In this document: one piece after another, positions 35,570 to 43,729 of the stretch
How positions within the stretch are numbered: the stretch's first letter is position 1
How the letters are laid out: the number at the start of each line of letters is the position of its first letter
Assembly: GCF_003057875.1 (NCBI RefSeq)
Contig: NZ_PYXZ01000003.1
Span: 62,357 to 126,356 of the forward strand
Length of the DNA: 64,000 nucleotides
Origin: Nocardioides currus
GTDB taxonomy: Bacteria; Actinomycetota; Actinomycetes; Propionibacteriales; Nocardioidaceae
Direction: 5' to 3'
Made by a program: the position numbers and the translations under genes
Notes under the pieces: generated by a model
What the model saw: the letters and a program-made list of their open reading frames with translations, nothing else
What the model was told of the DNA's origin: nothing
Database searches by the model: none

Positions 35570-36169
35570 ATGGCAGGCGAGACCACGATCACCGTCGTCG
35601 GCAACCTCGTCGACGACCCGGAGCTGCGCTTCACCCCCTCGGGTGCGGCCGTGGCGAACTTCCGGATCGCCTCGACGCCCCGCACGTTCGACCGCCAGAC
35701 CAACGAGTGGAAGGACGGCGACGCGCTGTTCCTGTCGTGCTCGGTGTGGCGCCAGGCTGCGGAGAACGTTGCCGAGTCCCTCCAGCGCGGCATGCGTGTC
35801 GTGGTGCAGGGCCGGCTCAAGTCCCGCCAGTACGAGACCCGCGAGGGTGAGAAGCGCACCGTCTTCGAGATCGAGGTCGAAGAGGTCGGTCCCTCGCTGA
35901 AGTACGCCACGGCCAAGGTCACCCGCGCCAACCGCTCCGGCGGCGGCGGTGGCTTCGGTGGCGGCGGCCAGGGCGGCAACGCCCCGGCCGACGACCCGTG
36001 GGCCACGCCCGCCCCCGCCCAGCAGGGTGGCGGCGGCTACGGCGGTCAGCAGGGTGGCGGCCAGCAGGGCGGCAACCAAGGCGGTTCGTACGGCGGTGGC
36101 AGCTCTGCCCCCGCCAACGACCCGTGGGGTGCCCCCGGCGTCGGCGGCTCCTCCGAGCCCCCGTTCTGA
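35570..36169 (+). CDS. ssb: Single-stranded DNA-binding protein
   Basis: This 199-aa SSB has an N-terminal OB fold (about 1-115; [38 protein letters not shown]) that binds ssDNA in replication, repair and recombination. A Gly/Gln-rich disordered tail follows and ends in the partner-binding peptide SSEPPF; E. coli SSB ends in DDDIPF. Ninety-eight nt separate it from rpsF. It is in the ribosomal protein operon, as usual for the housekeeping SSB. Confidence 0.97.
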   Translation: MAGETTITVVGNLVDDPELRFTPSGAAVANFRIASTPRTFDRQTNEWKDGDALFLSCSVWRQAAENVAESLQRGMRVVVQGRLKSRQYETREGEKRTVFEIEVEEVGPSLKYATAKVTRANRSGGGGGFGGGGQGGNAPADDPWATPAPAQQGGGGYGGQQGGGQQGGNQGGSYGGGSSAPANDPWGAPGVGGSSEPPF

Positions 36170-36213
36170 GTCACCTGATCCAGCACCACCAGTCCGAATA
36201 CACCTCAACCATT

Positions 36214-36241
36214 CCGGCCCGCCTCGATTCGGCAGGGCCGG
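36214..36241 (+). other. Hairpin in the ssb-rpsR gap
   Basis: ccggccc (36214-36220) and gggccgg (36235-36241) can pair over 7 bp with a 14-nt loop, 24 nt before the rpsR start. It may be a processing site or partial attenuator between ssb and rpsR; support is weak. Confidence 0.35.
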
Positions 36242-36264
36242 GCTTCTAGAAGGGAAGCACCACA

Positions 36265-36501
36265 ATGGCCAAGGCAGTGATTCGCAAGCCGAAGAAGAAG
36301 GTTTGCCAGTTCTGCAAGGAGAAGGCGACCGGCGTCGACTACAAGGACGCCACGCTCCTCCGCAAGTTCATCTCCGACCGGGGCAAGATCCGCGCGCGTC
36401 GCGTGACCGGCAACTGCGTCCAGCACCAGCGCGACGTGGCGATTGCGGTCAAGAACGCCCGCGAGGTCGCCCTGCTGCCCTACACGTCCACCGGTCGCTG
36501 A
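36265..36501 (+). CDS. rpsR: 30S ribosomal protein S18
   Basis: This 78-aa protein partners S6 on the 30S platform. The family pattern includes [22 protein letters not shown] and [19 protein letters not shown]. The N-terminus holds CQFC and a Cys in TGNCV, a cysteine pattern of the zinc-binding (C+) type of S18. Many actinobacteria keep a second cysteine-free S18 elsewhere for zinc starvation. The ribosome binding site is AAGGGAAG before the ATG. Confidence 0.97.
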   Translation: MAKAVIRKPKKKVCQFCKEKATGVDYKDATLLRKFISDRGKIRARRVTGNCVQHQRDVAIAVKNAREVALLPYTSTGR

Positions 36502-36515
36502 GAGGAGCACGAGAC

Positions 36516-36962
36516 ATGAAGCTCATCCTGACGCAGGAAGTCGACGGCCTCGGCGCCCCCGGCGACGTGGTCGAGGTCAAGGACGGCTACGGCCGCAACT
36601 ACCTCATCCCGCGGGGCCTCGGCCTCCGCTGGACCCGTGGTGGCGAGAAGACCGTCGAGTCGATCAAGGCCGCCCGCACCGCGCGCGCTGCCCGCGACTC
36701 CGACCACGCGGTCGAGATCAAGAACAAGCTCGAGCAGGGTCCGGTCAACGTGAAGGTCCGCGCCGGTGAGGCCGGTCGCCTCTTCGGCGCCGTCACCACC
36801 GCCGAGATCGCCGACGCGATCACCGAGACCTCCGGTGAGAAGGTCGACCGCCGCACCATCGTCGTGGTCAACCCGATCAAGTCGCTCGGTGCCCACGAGG
36901 TGTCGGTCAAGCTGCACGACGAGGTGGCCGCCAAGGTCGCGCTCAACGTGGTCCCCGCCTGA
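36516..36962 (+). CDS. rplI: 50S ribosomal protein L9
   Basis: This 148-aa L9 has the N-terminal rRNA-binding domain [21 protein letters not shown], the glycine-rich turn [12 protein letters not shown], a long connecting helix and the C-terminal domain. AGAGGAG lies about 8 nt before the ATG. It is the last gene of the rpsF operon; a strong hairpin (36978-37009) follows. Confidence 0.97.
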   Translation: MKLILTQEVDGLGAPGDVVEVKDGYGRNYLIPRGLGLRWTRGGEKTVESIKAARTARAARDSDHAVEIKNKLEQGPVNVKVRAGEAGRLFGAVTTAEIADAITETSGEKVDRRTIVVVNPIKSLGAHEVSVKLHDEVAAKVALNVVPA

Positions 36963-36977
36963 CCTGTTCAGCTCGTC

Positions 36978-37009
36978 CGGCCCGTCCGCTCCTCGGAGCG
37001 GGCGGGCCG
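36978..37009 (+). terminator. Terminator of the rpsF-rplI operon
   Basis: A 14-bp stem (one G.U pair) around a ctcg loop lies 16 nt after the rplI stop. It closes the ribosomal operon. Confidence 0.8.
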
Positions 37010-37045
37010 TTCGCCATTTCCTGGCCTCCACCGAGCGCCCTGGCG

Positions 37046-37095
37046 GCGGTGCGCGGGCCACATTTCGCGTCCGGCGAGGGTGGGTGGCGCACCGG
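37046..37095. repeat. REP-like 50-nt palindromic repeat, copy R3
   Basis: It aligns over 50 nt without gaps to R1, R2 and R4 (start gcggtgcgcgggccac; end gcaccgg, the last base differing). It is intergenic between rplI and a convergent secreted-protein gene. Confidence 0.65.
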
Positions 37096-37127
37096 TCGTG
37101 CGCGTGTCCCGGGCGACTCGCCGGGTG

Positions 37128-37177
37128 GCGGTGTCGTACCCACGTTCCCAGCGCACGGAAGGTGGCTGACGCACCGC
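37128..37177. repeat. REP-like 50-nt palindromic repeat, copy R4
   Basis: It lies 82 nt from R3, nearly the R1-R2 distance. It shares cccacgttcccag with R2 and the gcggtg...caccgc ends. Together with R3 it makes a second paired element. Confidence 0.68.
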
Positions 37178-37202
37178 TGGACGGATGAGACGGGCGCCGG
37201 AC

Positions 37203-38333
37203 TCAGCCCTGGAACACGTTGGTCCGCGCGACGATCGCGTCGAGGAGGACCGGCTTGTCGCGGCTGAGCACCTCGATCACGATCTTGCCGGTGCGCGCGC
37301 CCCGGTAGCGGTCGATCACGACGATCTCGCGCTGGGCGGCTCGCCGGCCGGACAGGTCCACCACCCGCCACCTCGTCGCGCCGACCTTGACCCGCACCGC
37401 GCCGTACGCCGGACCGGTGGGCGCGTACAGGCGCAGCTCGCCGACGCGCTGCTTGGGCAGCACCAGGCGGGCGCCCTTGGTGGTCGAGCGGACGAGCGTG
37501 CGGTCGAAGGCGCCGGACTTCTTCACGATGGTCCAGCCGCGGCGGGCGCGGAGGTCGGTGGGCACGAAGAACTCGGAGGTGGGCGACCAGGCGCTCGGGT
37601 TGCCGGCCTTGTCGACGGCCCGCGCCCGGAAGTAGTGCCGGCCCGACGAGGCGTTGGTGAGCTGCCAGGCGCCGGGCGTGCAGGGGGTGGCTCGCCCGTC
37701 GAGCTCGCACTCGAACCCGGCGCCGGCCTCGTTGCTGTTGAGACGGATCGGCACGGTCCGCCCGACGACGACCGGCTGCTGCGGCGTCTCGTCGTCGTAG
37801 GTGTCGGGGTTGACGAAGCCGACCGGCGGGGTCGAGTCCTGGCCCCACGTCAGCGTGGCCGGCGTGGGATCGACGTCCTCACCGGGCTCCGCGTCGGCGC
37901 CGAGGACGCGGTAGGTGAAGGCCTGGTCCGCGACGTCCACGGCGCGCACAAAGAAGGTGTACGGCGCGGTGTCGGAGTCGACGAGGCCGGAGTACGTCCG
38001 GGGCGAGGTGCAGGAGGTCCAGTCGTGCGGCTGGGCGGGCCCGTCGAGCCGGCACTCGAAGCCGAGGGCGTCGGCGTCGGCGTCGGTGTGGGCGCCGGCG
38101 AACGTGAAGGTCATCGTGCTCGCGGCCAGCCAGCCGGCGGCGTTGGGCTGGGTCGACGCTGACGTCAGCGCCGTCTCGGGCGGGACCGTGTCGTCGCACC
38201 CGGACTGCAGGAGCCCGGCCGGGGGCTCGGAGAGGCAGTCGGCGGCGGCCTCGGCCGGGCCGGCGATCGGCACCGTCGCCAGCGCGGCGGCGGCGAGGAC
38301 GAGGGCGGTCAGGGTCCCGAGACGTCTGGACAT
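37203..38333 (-). CDS. Secreted protein with Ig/FN3-like modules, function unknown
   Basis: This 376-aa exported protein has a signal peptide (MSRRLGTLTALVLAAAALATV, cleavage near AEAAA). Two beta-sandwich modules follow, marked by DTVPPETALTSA with FECRLDG and by GFECELDG with YFRARAVDKAGN, a pattern seen in bacterial surface proteins. A C-terminal beta domain of about 110 aa ends the protein. There is no catalytic motif. ATG 38333 is supported by TAACCT (38345-38340) 6 nt upstream; GTG 38339 is also in frame. Confidence 0.75.
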   Translation of the reverse strand: MSRRLGTLTALVLAAAALATVPIAGPAEAAADCLSEPPAGLLQSGCDDTVPPETALTSASTQPNAAGWLAASTMTFTFAGAHTDADADALGFECRLDGPAQPHDWTSCTSPRTYSGLVDSDTAPYTFFVRAVDVADQAFTYRVLGADAEPGEDVDPTPATLTWGQDSTPPVGFVNPDTYDDETPQQPVVVGRTVPIRLNSNEAGAGFECELDGRATPCTPGAWQLTNASSGRHYFRARAVDKAGNPSAWSPTSEFFVPTDLRARRGWTIVKKSGAFDRTLVRSTTKGARLVLPKQRVGELRLYAPTGPAYGAVRVKVGATRWRVVDLSGRRAAQREIVVIDRYRGARTGKIVIEVLSRDKPVLLDAIVARTNVFQG

Positions 38334-38342
38334 GCCCACAGG

Positions 38343-38852
38343 TTACGAGTCAGTAGCCCACGGCCGGCCGGCGTGCACGAAGAGCAGGACGATGAGGAGC
38401 ACCACGACGGCGCCCGCCGCGGCGTAGACCGCGTCCAGCAGGTCGTCGGCCGAGGCGGCGAAGACGACCACCGGAGCGAGCGCGAGCAGCACGTTGAGCA
38501 GCATCGTCGTCCGCAGCCACGCCCGGGCGCGGCCGTCGCCCGCGTCGCCGGCCAGCTCGGAGAGCCGGTGGCACAGCGCGACGCAGAACAGCACCTGGGG
38601 AAGGTTGACCGCCCAGCGCAACGAGGGGTCGCTGCGGTCGAGCCAGTCCTGGGTCGCCGGGAACCAGACGACGCAGGCCACCACCAGTGCCGCCGCGGCG
38701 AGCGCGAGGAGCGTGGACCGGTCGGGCAGGCGGCGTACGCCCGCGAGCACCAGCAGCCAGCCGACCGGGTCGGCCAGGGCGTCGTACGCCCCGAACCGCG
38801 CGACCAGGACCACGACCACCAGCCCGATCGCGACGGACTGGAGCGGCCTCAT
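38343..38852 (-). CDS. Small polytopic membrane protein, function unknown
   Basis: This 169-aa protein has about five hydrophobic helices and no recognised domain. ATG 38852 lies 7 nt after TAGCCT (38865-38860), a good leaderless arrangement. The stop is 9 nt before the start of the secreted-protein gene, so the two may be co-transcribed, although that gene also has its own -10. Confidence 0.75.
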   Translation of the reverse strand: MRPLQSVAIGLVVVVLVARFGAYDALADPVGWLLVLAGVRRLPDRSTLLALAAAALVVACVVWFPATQDWLDRSDPSLRWAVNLPQVLFCVALCHRLSELAGDAGDGRARAWLRTTMLLNVLLALAPVVVFAASADDLLDAVYAAAGAVVVLLIVLLFVHAGRPWATDS

Positions 38853-38862
38853 GGCCGAGAGG

Positions 38863-40185
38863 CTAGCGACCCGGTGCGGAGCCCGTGACCAGCCAGGCGT
38901 CCGTGCGTTCGCGGCGGGTCAGCAGGACGAAGCGGGCGCCCATGAAGACGACCACGAAGGCGACCCACACCGGGACGAGGGTGCCGGGCGCGAGGGCGGC
39001 GAGCACGGCGGCCGGGGCGTGGAGGGCGAGCACGCCGAGCCCGGCGCGGGCGAGGTAGCCGCCGTCCCCGGCGCCGATCAGCACGCCGTCGAGCACGAAG
39101 ACGACGCCGGCGATCGGCTGGCCCAGCGCCGCGACGAGCAGCACCGGGACGAGGAGGCGGTGCACGGCCTCGTCGGAGGAGAACAGCGGCCCGAGGAACG
39201 GCGACGCAGCGGCGAGGAACACCCCGGTCGCGATGCCCGAGCCCCAGCCCCACTGCACCATCCGGCGGGTGAGCCGCCGCGTGCCCTCGACGTCACCGGC
39301 TCCGAGGGCGCGGCCGGTGATCGCCTGCGCCGCGATCGCGAGCGCGTCGAGCGCGAAGGCGAGGAAGGTCCACAGCGTCAGGGCGATCTGGTGGGTCGCG
39401 AGGTCGATCTCGGCGTCGCGGCCGGCGATCGTGACGGCGTAGGTGGTGACCAGCAGCGACCCGCGCAGGGTGAGGGTGCGCAGGACGAGCGGGACGCCGG
39501 TGCGAGCCGCGACGACGATGCCGCGGCGGTCGGGGGTCAGGGGGGCGCCCTCGCGGCGCGCGGCGCGGACCACCACGGCGACCAGCACCGCGGCGCTCGC
39601 GACCTGGGCCAGCACGGAGCCGAGCGCCGAGCCGGCGATGCCGAGGTCGAGGCCGTAGACGAACAGCACGTTGAGGGCGATGTTGGCGAGGTTGCCGCCG
39701 ACAGCGACCCATAACGGGGTGCGCGTGTCCTGCAGACCCCGCAGGACGCCCGTCGTGGCGAGCATGAGCAGCAGCGGCGTGGTCCCGAGGATCGCCACGC
39801 GGAGGTACGCCGCCGCCTGGTCGCCCACGGCATCGCCGGCGCCGAAGAGGTCGACGAGGGGTCGGGCGAGGAGCGCCCCGGGGATCGTGACCACGACGCC
39901 GATCACGACCGCGAGCCAGATCCCGTCCACGCCCTGGGTGAGCGCGCCGCGCAGGTCGCCGGCGCCGAGGTGGCGCGCGACGCTGGCGGTGGTGCCGTAG
40001 GCGAGGAAGACGCAGAGCCCGACCAGTGTCTGCAGGACCGCCCCGGCGATGCCGAGGCCGGCGAGCTCGGTGGTGCCGAGGTGGCCCACGATCGCCGCGT
40101 CCGAGAGCAGGAACAGCGGCTCGGCCACCAGCGCGAGGAACGCCGGCACCGCGAGGCGCAGGATCTCGCGGTCGGTGGACGTCAC
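38863..40185 (-). CDS. MATE family efflux transporter (DinF-like)
   Basis: This 440-aa membrane protein has 12 helices in two similar halves (LRLAVPAFLALVAEPLFLLSD at the start), typical of Na+/H+-coupled multidrug and toxin extrusion transporters. Streptomyces has a MATE gene at the same position between rplI and dnaB. GTG 40185 follows TACACT (40198-40193) by 7 nt; GTG 40206 is the other in-frame choice. A 20-bp palindrome lies about 65 nt upstream (40250-40269). The substrate is unknown. Confidence 0.88.
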   Translation of the reverse strand: MTSTDREILRLAVPAFLALVAEPLFLLSDAAIVGHLGTTELAGLGIAGAVLQTLVGLCVFLAYGTTASVARHLGAGDLRGALTQGVDGIWLAVVIGVVVTIPGALLARPLVDLFGAGDAVGDQAAAYLRVAILGTTPLLLMLATTGVLRGLQDTRTPLWVAVGGNLANIALNVLFVYGLDLGIAGSALGSVLAQVASAAVLVAVVVRAARREGAPLTPDRRGIVVAARTGVPLVLRTLTLRGSLLVTTYAVTIAGRDAEIDLATHQIALTLWTFLAFALDALAIAAQAITGRALGAGDVEGTRRLTRRMVQWGWGSGIATGVFLAAASPFLGPLFSSDEAVHRLLVPVLLVAALGQPIAGVVFVLDGVLIGAGDGGYLARAGLGVLALHAPAAVLAALAPGTLVPVWVAFVVVFMGARFVLLTRRERTDAWLVTGSAPGR

Positions 40186-40249
40186 ACGGGCGAGTGTAAC
40201 GGTCACTCAGGGCCGATGGTGGTGACAGCGCGCTCGTCAATGGCTCGCG

Positions 40250-40269
40250 GGTAGTCCGTTCGGACTACC
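40250..40269. promoter_or_regulatory. Palindromic operator candidate upstream of the MATE gene
   Basis: Perfect 9-bp arms (GGTAGTCCG / CGGACTACC) are separated by tt. The size and symmetry suit a TetR- or MarR-type dimer. No such regulator is encoded next to it. Confidence 0.5.
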
Positions 40270-40514
40270 TGTGCATGACCGGTGCACAACTCGCACACAT
40301 CGGCCCGTTTCGGGTCAAAGTCGACAAACCGACCGGGGGATTCCAGATGGCGAGAAGATGAACGAGGTCGCCGGGGAATTGTTTTCCTCCACAGGTGGAT
40401 TGAGCCGTTGTCGCAGGTCAGCGCGATGCGCTCCCTCATGATCGCGAGCTCGTCCACAGGCCCGTCCCCAGTCGGTGCACACGTGGCGGCGCGTCCTCCA
40501 CGACGATCGGCGAG

Positions 40515-40537
40515 TTATCAACAGAGCCTGTGGACAA
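40515..40537. promoter_or_regulatory. Pair of DnaA boxes upstream of dnaB
   Basis: TTATCAACA and, 5 nt further, TGTGGACAA (reverse of TTGTCCACA) form a closely spaced opposed pair about 180 nt before the dnaB start. They are probably a regulatory or titration site rather than oriC, since dnaA and dnaN are not present. Confidence 0.5.
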
Positions 40538-40715
40538 CTGGCCGTCGGCGAGTGGCTCCGGAGCCGTCGGGCGTCGTACCGTCGCGCGGACGTGCACCCC
40601 CGGCCACCCGGACGACCCACGCGCACCACTCGATGTCGGTGCGCCTCCCTACGGTCGGTCACGGGGTCGCGGAGCGGGTGGCGTGCGGGAGCCGAGAGGC
40701 AGTGAGGGGACAACG

Positions 40716-42122
40716 GTGAGCATCACCGAGCAGGGTCGCAGCGAGGCGGACTTCGAGTGGGGCGACGGGCCGGCGGCCTACGAGCCGGGCGAGGCGCCAC
40801 GGCGCCCCGGCGACCGCACCCCGCCCCAGGACAACGCGGCCGAGCAGAGCGTCCTCGGGGCGATGCTGATCTCCAAGGACGAGATCGCCAACGTCACCGA
40901 GACGCTGCGCGGCGTCGACTTCTACCGGCCGGCGCACGAGGTCATCCACGACGCGATCATCGACCTCTACAGCCGTGGCGAGCCCGCCGACCCGGTCACG
41001 GTCGCCGCCGAGCTGAGCCGCAAGGGCGAGCTGGAGCGCGTCGGCGGTGCGCCGTACCTCCACACGCTCTCGGCCAACGTGCCGATCGCCGCCAACGCGG
41101 GCTACTACGCCGAGATCGTGCGCGAGAAGGCGATCCTGCGTCGCCTCGTCGACGCCGGCACCAAGATCGTGCAGATCGGTTACGCCGGCGAGGGCCAGGT
41201 CGACGACGTGGTCGACCAGGCGCAGGCCGAGGTCTACAAGATCACCGACCGCCGCGCGACCGAGGACTACGCGCCGCTGAGCGACATCATGAACCCGACC
41301 CTCGACGAGATCGAGGCGATCGGCAACCGCGAGGCGGGCCTCTACGGCGTGCCGACCGGCTTCGCCGACCTCGACGAGCTGACCAACGGCCTGCACTCGG
41401 GGCAGATGATCATCGTCGCGGCCCGACCCGCGATGGGGAAGTCGACGCTGGCCCTCGACTTCTGCCGGGCGGCGTCGATCCACAACAACCTGTCCAGCGT
41501 CTTCTTCAGCCTCGAGATGACGCGCACCGAGATCATGATGCGACTTCTCTCCGCCGAGGCGAAGGTGCCGCTCAACCACATCCGCAACGGCCAGATGACC
41601 GAGCAGGACTGGGACAACCTCGCCCGCAAGATGGGCCAGGTCTCGGGGGCGCCGATGTTCATCGACGACTCGCCCAACATGACGATGATGGAGATCCGCG
41701 CCAAGGCGCGACGGCTCAAGCAGCGCCACGACCTCCGGCTGATCGTGATCGACTACATGCAGCTGATGAGCTCGGGCAAGAAGGTCGAGTCGCGCCAGCT
41801 CGAGGTCTCGGAGTTCTCCCGCCAGATCAAGCTGCTCGCCAAGGAGCTCGAGCTGCCGATCATCGCGCTCTCCCAGCTCAACCGTGGTCCCGAGCAGCGC
41901 GCCGACAAGAAGCCGATGATGAGCGACCTGCGCGAGTCCGGCTCGCTCGAGCAGGACGCCGACATGGTGATCCTGCTGCACCGCGACGACGTCTACGAGA
42001 AGGAGTCGACCCGCCCCGGCGAGGCCGACCTGATCGTGGCCAAGCACCGCAACGGCCCGACCCGCGACCTCACCGTCGCCTTCCAGGGCCACTACTCGCG
42101 CTTCGTCGACATGGCGCACTGA
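40716..42122 (+). CDS. dnaB: Replicative DNA helicase DnaB
   Basis: This 468-aa hexameric helicase unwinds DNA at the replication fork. It has an N-terminal domain that binds primase (PPQDNAAEQSVLGAMLISKDE) and a RecA-like C-terminal domain with Walker A ARPAMGKSTLALDF, Walker B LIVIDYMQLM, and LSQLNRGPEQR with DLRESGSLEQDAD (arginine finger and motif H4). No intein interrupts it, unlike M. tuberculosis DnaB. GTG 40716 has GAGGGG about 7 nt upstream. Confidence 0.97.
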   Translation: MSITEQGRSEADFEWGDGPAAYEPGEAPRRPGDRTPPQDNAAEQSVLGAMLISKDEIANVTETLRGVDFYRPAHEVIHDAIIDLYSRGEPADPVTVAAELSRKGELERVGGAPYLHTLSANVPIAANAGYYAEIVREKAILRRLVDAGTKIVQIGYAGEGQVDDVVDQAQAEVYKITDRRATEDYAPLSDIMNPTLDEIEAIGNREAGLYGVPTGFADLDELTNGLHSGQMIIVAARPAMGKSTLALDFCRAASIHNNLSSVFFSLEMTRTEIMMRLLSAEAKVPLNHIRNGQMTEQDWDNLARKMGQVSGAPMFIDDSPNMTMMEIRAKARRLKQRHDLRLIVIDYMQLMSSGKKVESRQLEVSEFSRQIKLLAKELELPIIALSQLNRGPEQRADKKPMMSDLRESGSLEQDADMVILLHRDDVYEKESTRPGEADLIVAKHRNGPTRDLTVAFQGHYSRFVDMAH

Positions 42123-42157
42123 GGCTCCCCCGTCACCCCCGGTGCCACACTGGTCCT

Positions 42158-42664
42158 ATGAGCATGTCGTCGCCCCGCCCCACCGCCGCCTCGCCCCTCA
42201 AGCTGCAGTTCCCGCAGTCGCTGGCGGTGTACGACGACTACGCCGCCGCGCAGAAGAGCGTCGACTACCTCTCCGACCAGGAGTTCGCCGTCGAGCAGCT
42301 GATGATCGTCGGCACCGACCTCAAGCGGATCGAACGCATCACCGGGCGCCTGACGTGGAACCGGATCGCGATCGGCGGGATCCTCTCCGGCCTGTGGCTC
42401 GGCGGCTTCGTCGGACTGATCTTCGCGCTGTTCACCAGCGCCAACACCCTCCAGGTGCTGCTGAGCACCGCGTTCTTCGGGGCGGTCTTCGGGCTGGTCT
42501 GGAGCCTGATCGGCTACGCCGCGACCCGCGGCCAGCGCGACTTCAGCTCGATCACCCAGGTGGTCGCGACGAGGTACGAGATCCTGGTGGAGCACAAGCA
42601 CGCCGCGCGGGCCCGCGAGCTGCTGGCCGGTCTGCCCGGTGCGCTGCCCACCCCGTTCGACTAG
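42158..42664 (+). CDS. Membrane protein with general-stress 17M-like (YflT) N-terminus
   Basis: This 168-aa protein begins with a domain of about 60 residues (VYDDYAAAQKSVDYLSDQEFAVEQLMIVGTD) like the general stress protein 17M/YflT domain. A glycine-rich pair of transmembrane helices (72-125) and a cytoplasmic tail with VEHKHAARARELLAG follow. The function of the family is not established. It follows dnaB by 35 nt; a second ATG is two codons downstream. CACACT 6 nt before the ATG could be a weak -10. Confidence 0.75.
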   Translation: MSMSSPRPTAASPLKLQFPQSLAVYDDYAAAQKSVDYLSDQEFAVEQLMIVGTDLKRIERITGRLTWNRIAIGGILSGLWLGGFVGLIFALFTSANTLQVLLSTAFFGAVFGLVWSLIGYAATRGQRDFSSITQVVATRYEILVEHKHAARARELLAGLPGALPTPFD

Positions 42665-42677
42665 GGGGCGGGGAGCC

Positions 42678-43688
42678 TCAGCGCTCGTCCCAGATCGCGC
42701 CGATCTCGGCCAGGTCGTCGGCATCGATGCGCGCGTGGTCGGGGATCAGGCCGGCGACCCGCACCATCGACTCGGTCGGGTCGTAGCCCGCCAGGGTGGG
42801 CCCCTCGCGGACCACGACGCTGGCGTGGCCGTCGCCGTCCACGACGGCCACGAGGAGCCGGAGCGGTGAGGTGCCGGCGAAGTCGTTGACCTGGCCGCGC
42901 GGCTTCCCGGTCAACACCCCGTCCTCTGCGCCCGGCTCGCACACCCAGCCGGTCGGGCACAGGTCGGCCTGGTCGGCGTCCGGCACGTGGTAGCCGGTCA
43001 GGGTGATGTCGTCGTCGAGCTCGAGGGTGGCGCCGATGCTGCCGTCGCCGTACGCGCTGGCGTCGACCTCGTACGCCGCGAGCTTGTGGACGGTCTGGTG
43101 GAGCAGCGTCAGCTCGTGGGCGATCGTGCGCGGCGTCAGCCCGCCGGGGTCCTCGGCCCAGCCCGGCACATCGACCTCGGTCATCTCCCTCGTCGTGGAG
43201 GTGCCGAACCGCTCGTCGGTGACGATCGCGACCATCTCGTCGACGTCGACCCCGAGATCGAGGTCGCGCGGGTCTCCGGTGACCCGGTCACCGGCGTAGT
43301 AGGCGATGTTGAGCCCGTCGCCGGTCGCGAACGTGACCACGACGATGCCCGGGTCCTCCTCGGGCTCCTCGTCCTCCCAGTAGAGGCCGACGTCACCGGC
43401 GTCGGTCTCGACGACCGCGCAGGTCCCTCGACCCTCGCAGCCCTCGTCCGCCTCGGTGCCGTCGTCCTGGGCTCCGACGCTCAGGAGCTGCTGCCCTTCG
43501 TCGAACCTGATCGACGCCCGGACGTCGCCACCCTCGCTGGACCCCTCCACGAGGGTCGGCTCCACGTCGGCGTGCTCGAGGGCCACGGCCGCGAGGGCCT
43601 CGGGCGTGGCCGGCACCCGCTCGTCGTCCTCGCAGCCGGCCACCAGCACCAGGGTCGCGAGCGCCGACGCCGCCACGACCCGGTTCAT
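42678..43688 (-). CDS. Lipoprotein, function unknown
   Basis: This 336-aa exported lipoprotein has a signal peptide and lipobox LVAGC near residue 20, followed by an acidic soluble domain. The C-terminal part has a Cys pair (LCPTGWVC) that could form a disulfide. No family is recognised. ATG 43688 lies 7 nt after TAAGGT (43701-43696), supporting a leaderless promoter of its own although the APC permease gene ends 41 nt upstream. Confidence 0.8.
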   Translation of the reverse strand: MNRVVAASALATLVLVAGCEDDERVPATPEALAAVALEHADVEPTLVEGSSEGGDVRASIRFDEGQQLLSVGAQDDGTEADEGCEGRGTCAVVETDAGDVGLYWEDEEPEEDPGIVVVTFATGDGLNIAYYAGDRVTGDPRDLDLGVDVDEMVAIVTDERFGTSTTREMTEVDVPGWAEDPGGLTPRTIAHELTLLHQTVHKLAAYEVDASAYGDGSIGATLELDDDITLTGYHVPDADQADLCPTGWVCEPGAEDGVLTGKPRGQVNDFAGTSPLRLLVAVVDGDGHASVVVREGPTLAGYDPTESMVRVAGLIPDHARIDADDLAEIGAIWDER

Positions 43689-43729
43689 GCGGGCGACCTT
43701 AGCGGCGACCAGGCGTCGAGCGGTGGGGT

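Larger units (their letters stand above)
40207..40715. other. Long intergenic region upstream of dnaB with DnaA-box-like sites
   Basis: This gap of about 510 bp has no gene I can support; an 84-codon minus-strand ORF (40203-40457) lacks the strong GC3 bias of neighbours. It is AT-richer than average. It holds a 20-bp palindrome (40250-40269), GTGCA...TGCAC (40271-40287) and four DnaA-box-like nonamers: tcctccaca (40385-40393), tcgtccaca (40450-40458), ttatcaaca (40515-40523) and TGTGGACAA (40529-40537). The last is the exact complement of TTGTCCACA, the high-GC actinobacterial consensus. Confidence 0.6.

Noticed and set aside
40203..40457. 84-aa minus-strand ORF with a Cys-x-x-Cys in the gap before dnaB
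   Set aside because: Third-codon GC is not biased as in neighbouring genes, there is no ribosome binding site, and the region is full of palindromes and DnaA-box-like sites.
40385..40537. Chromosomal origin (oriC)
   Set aside because: Only two good boxes are present and neither dnaA nor dnaN flanks the region; it is more likely a regulatory cluster.
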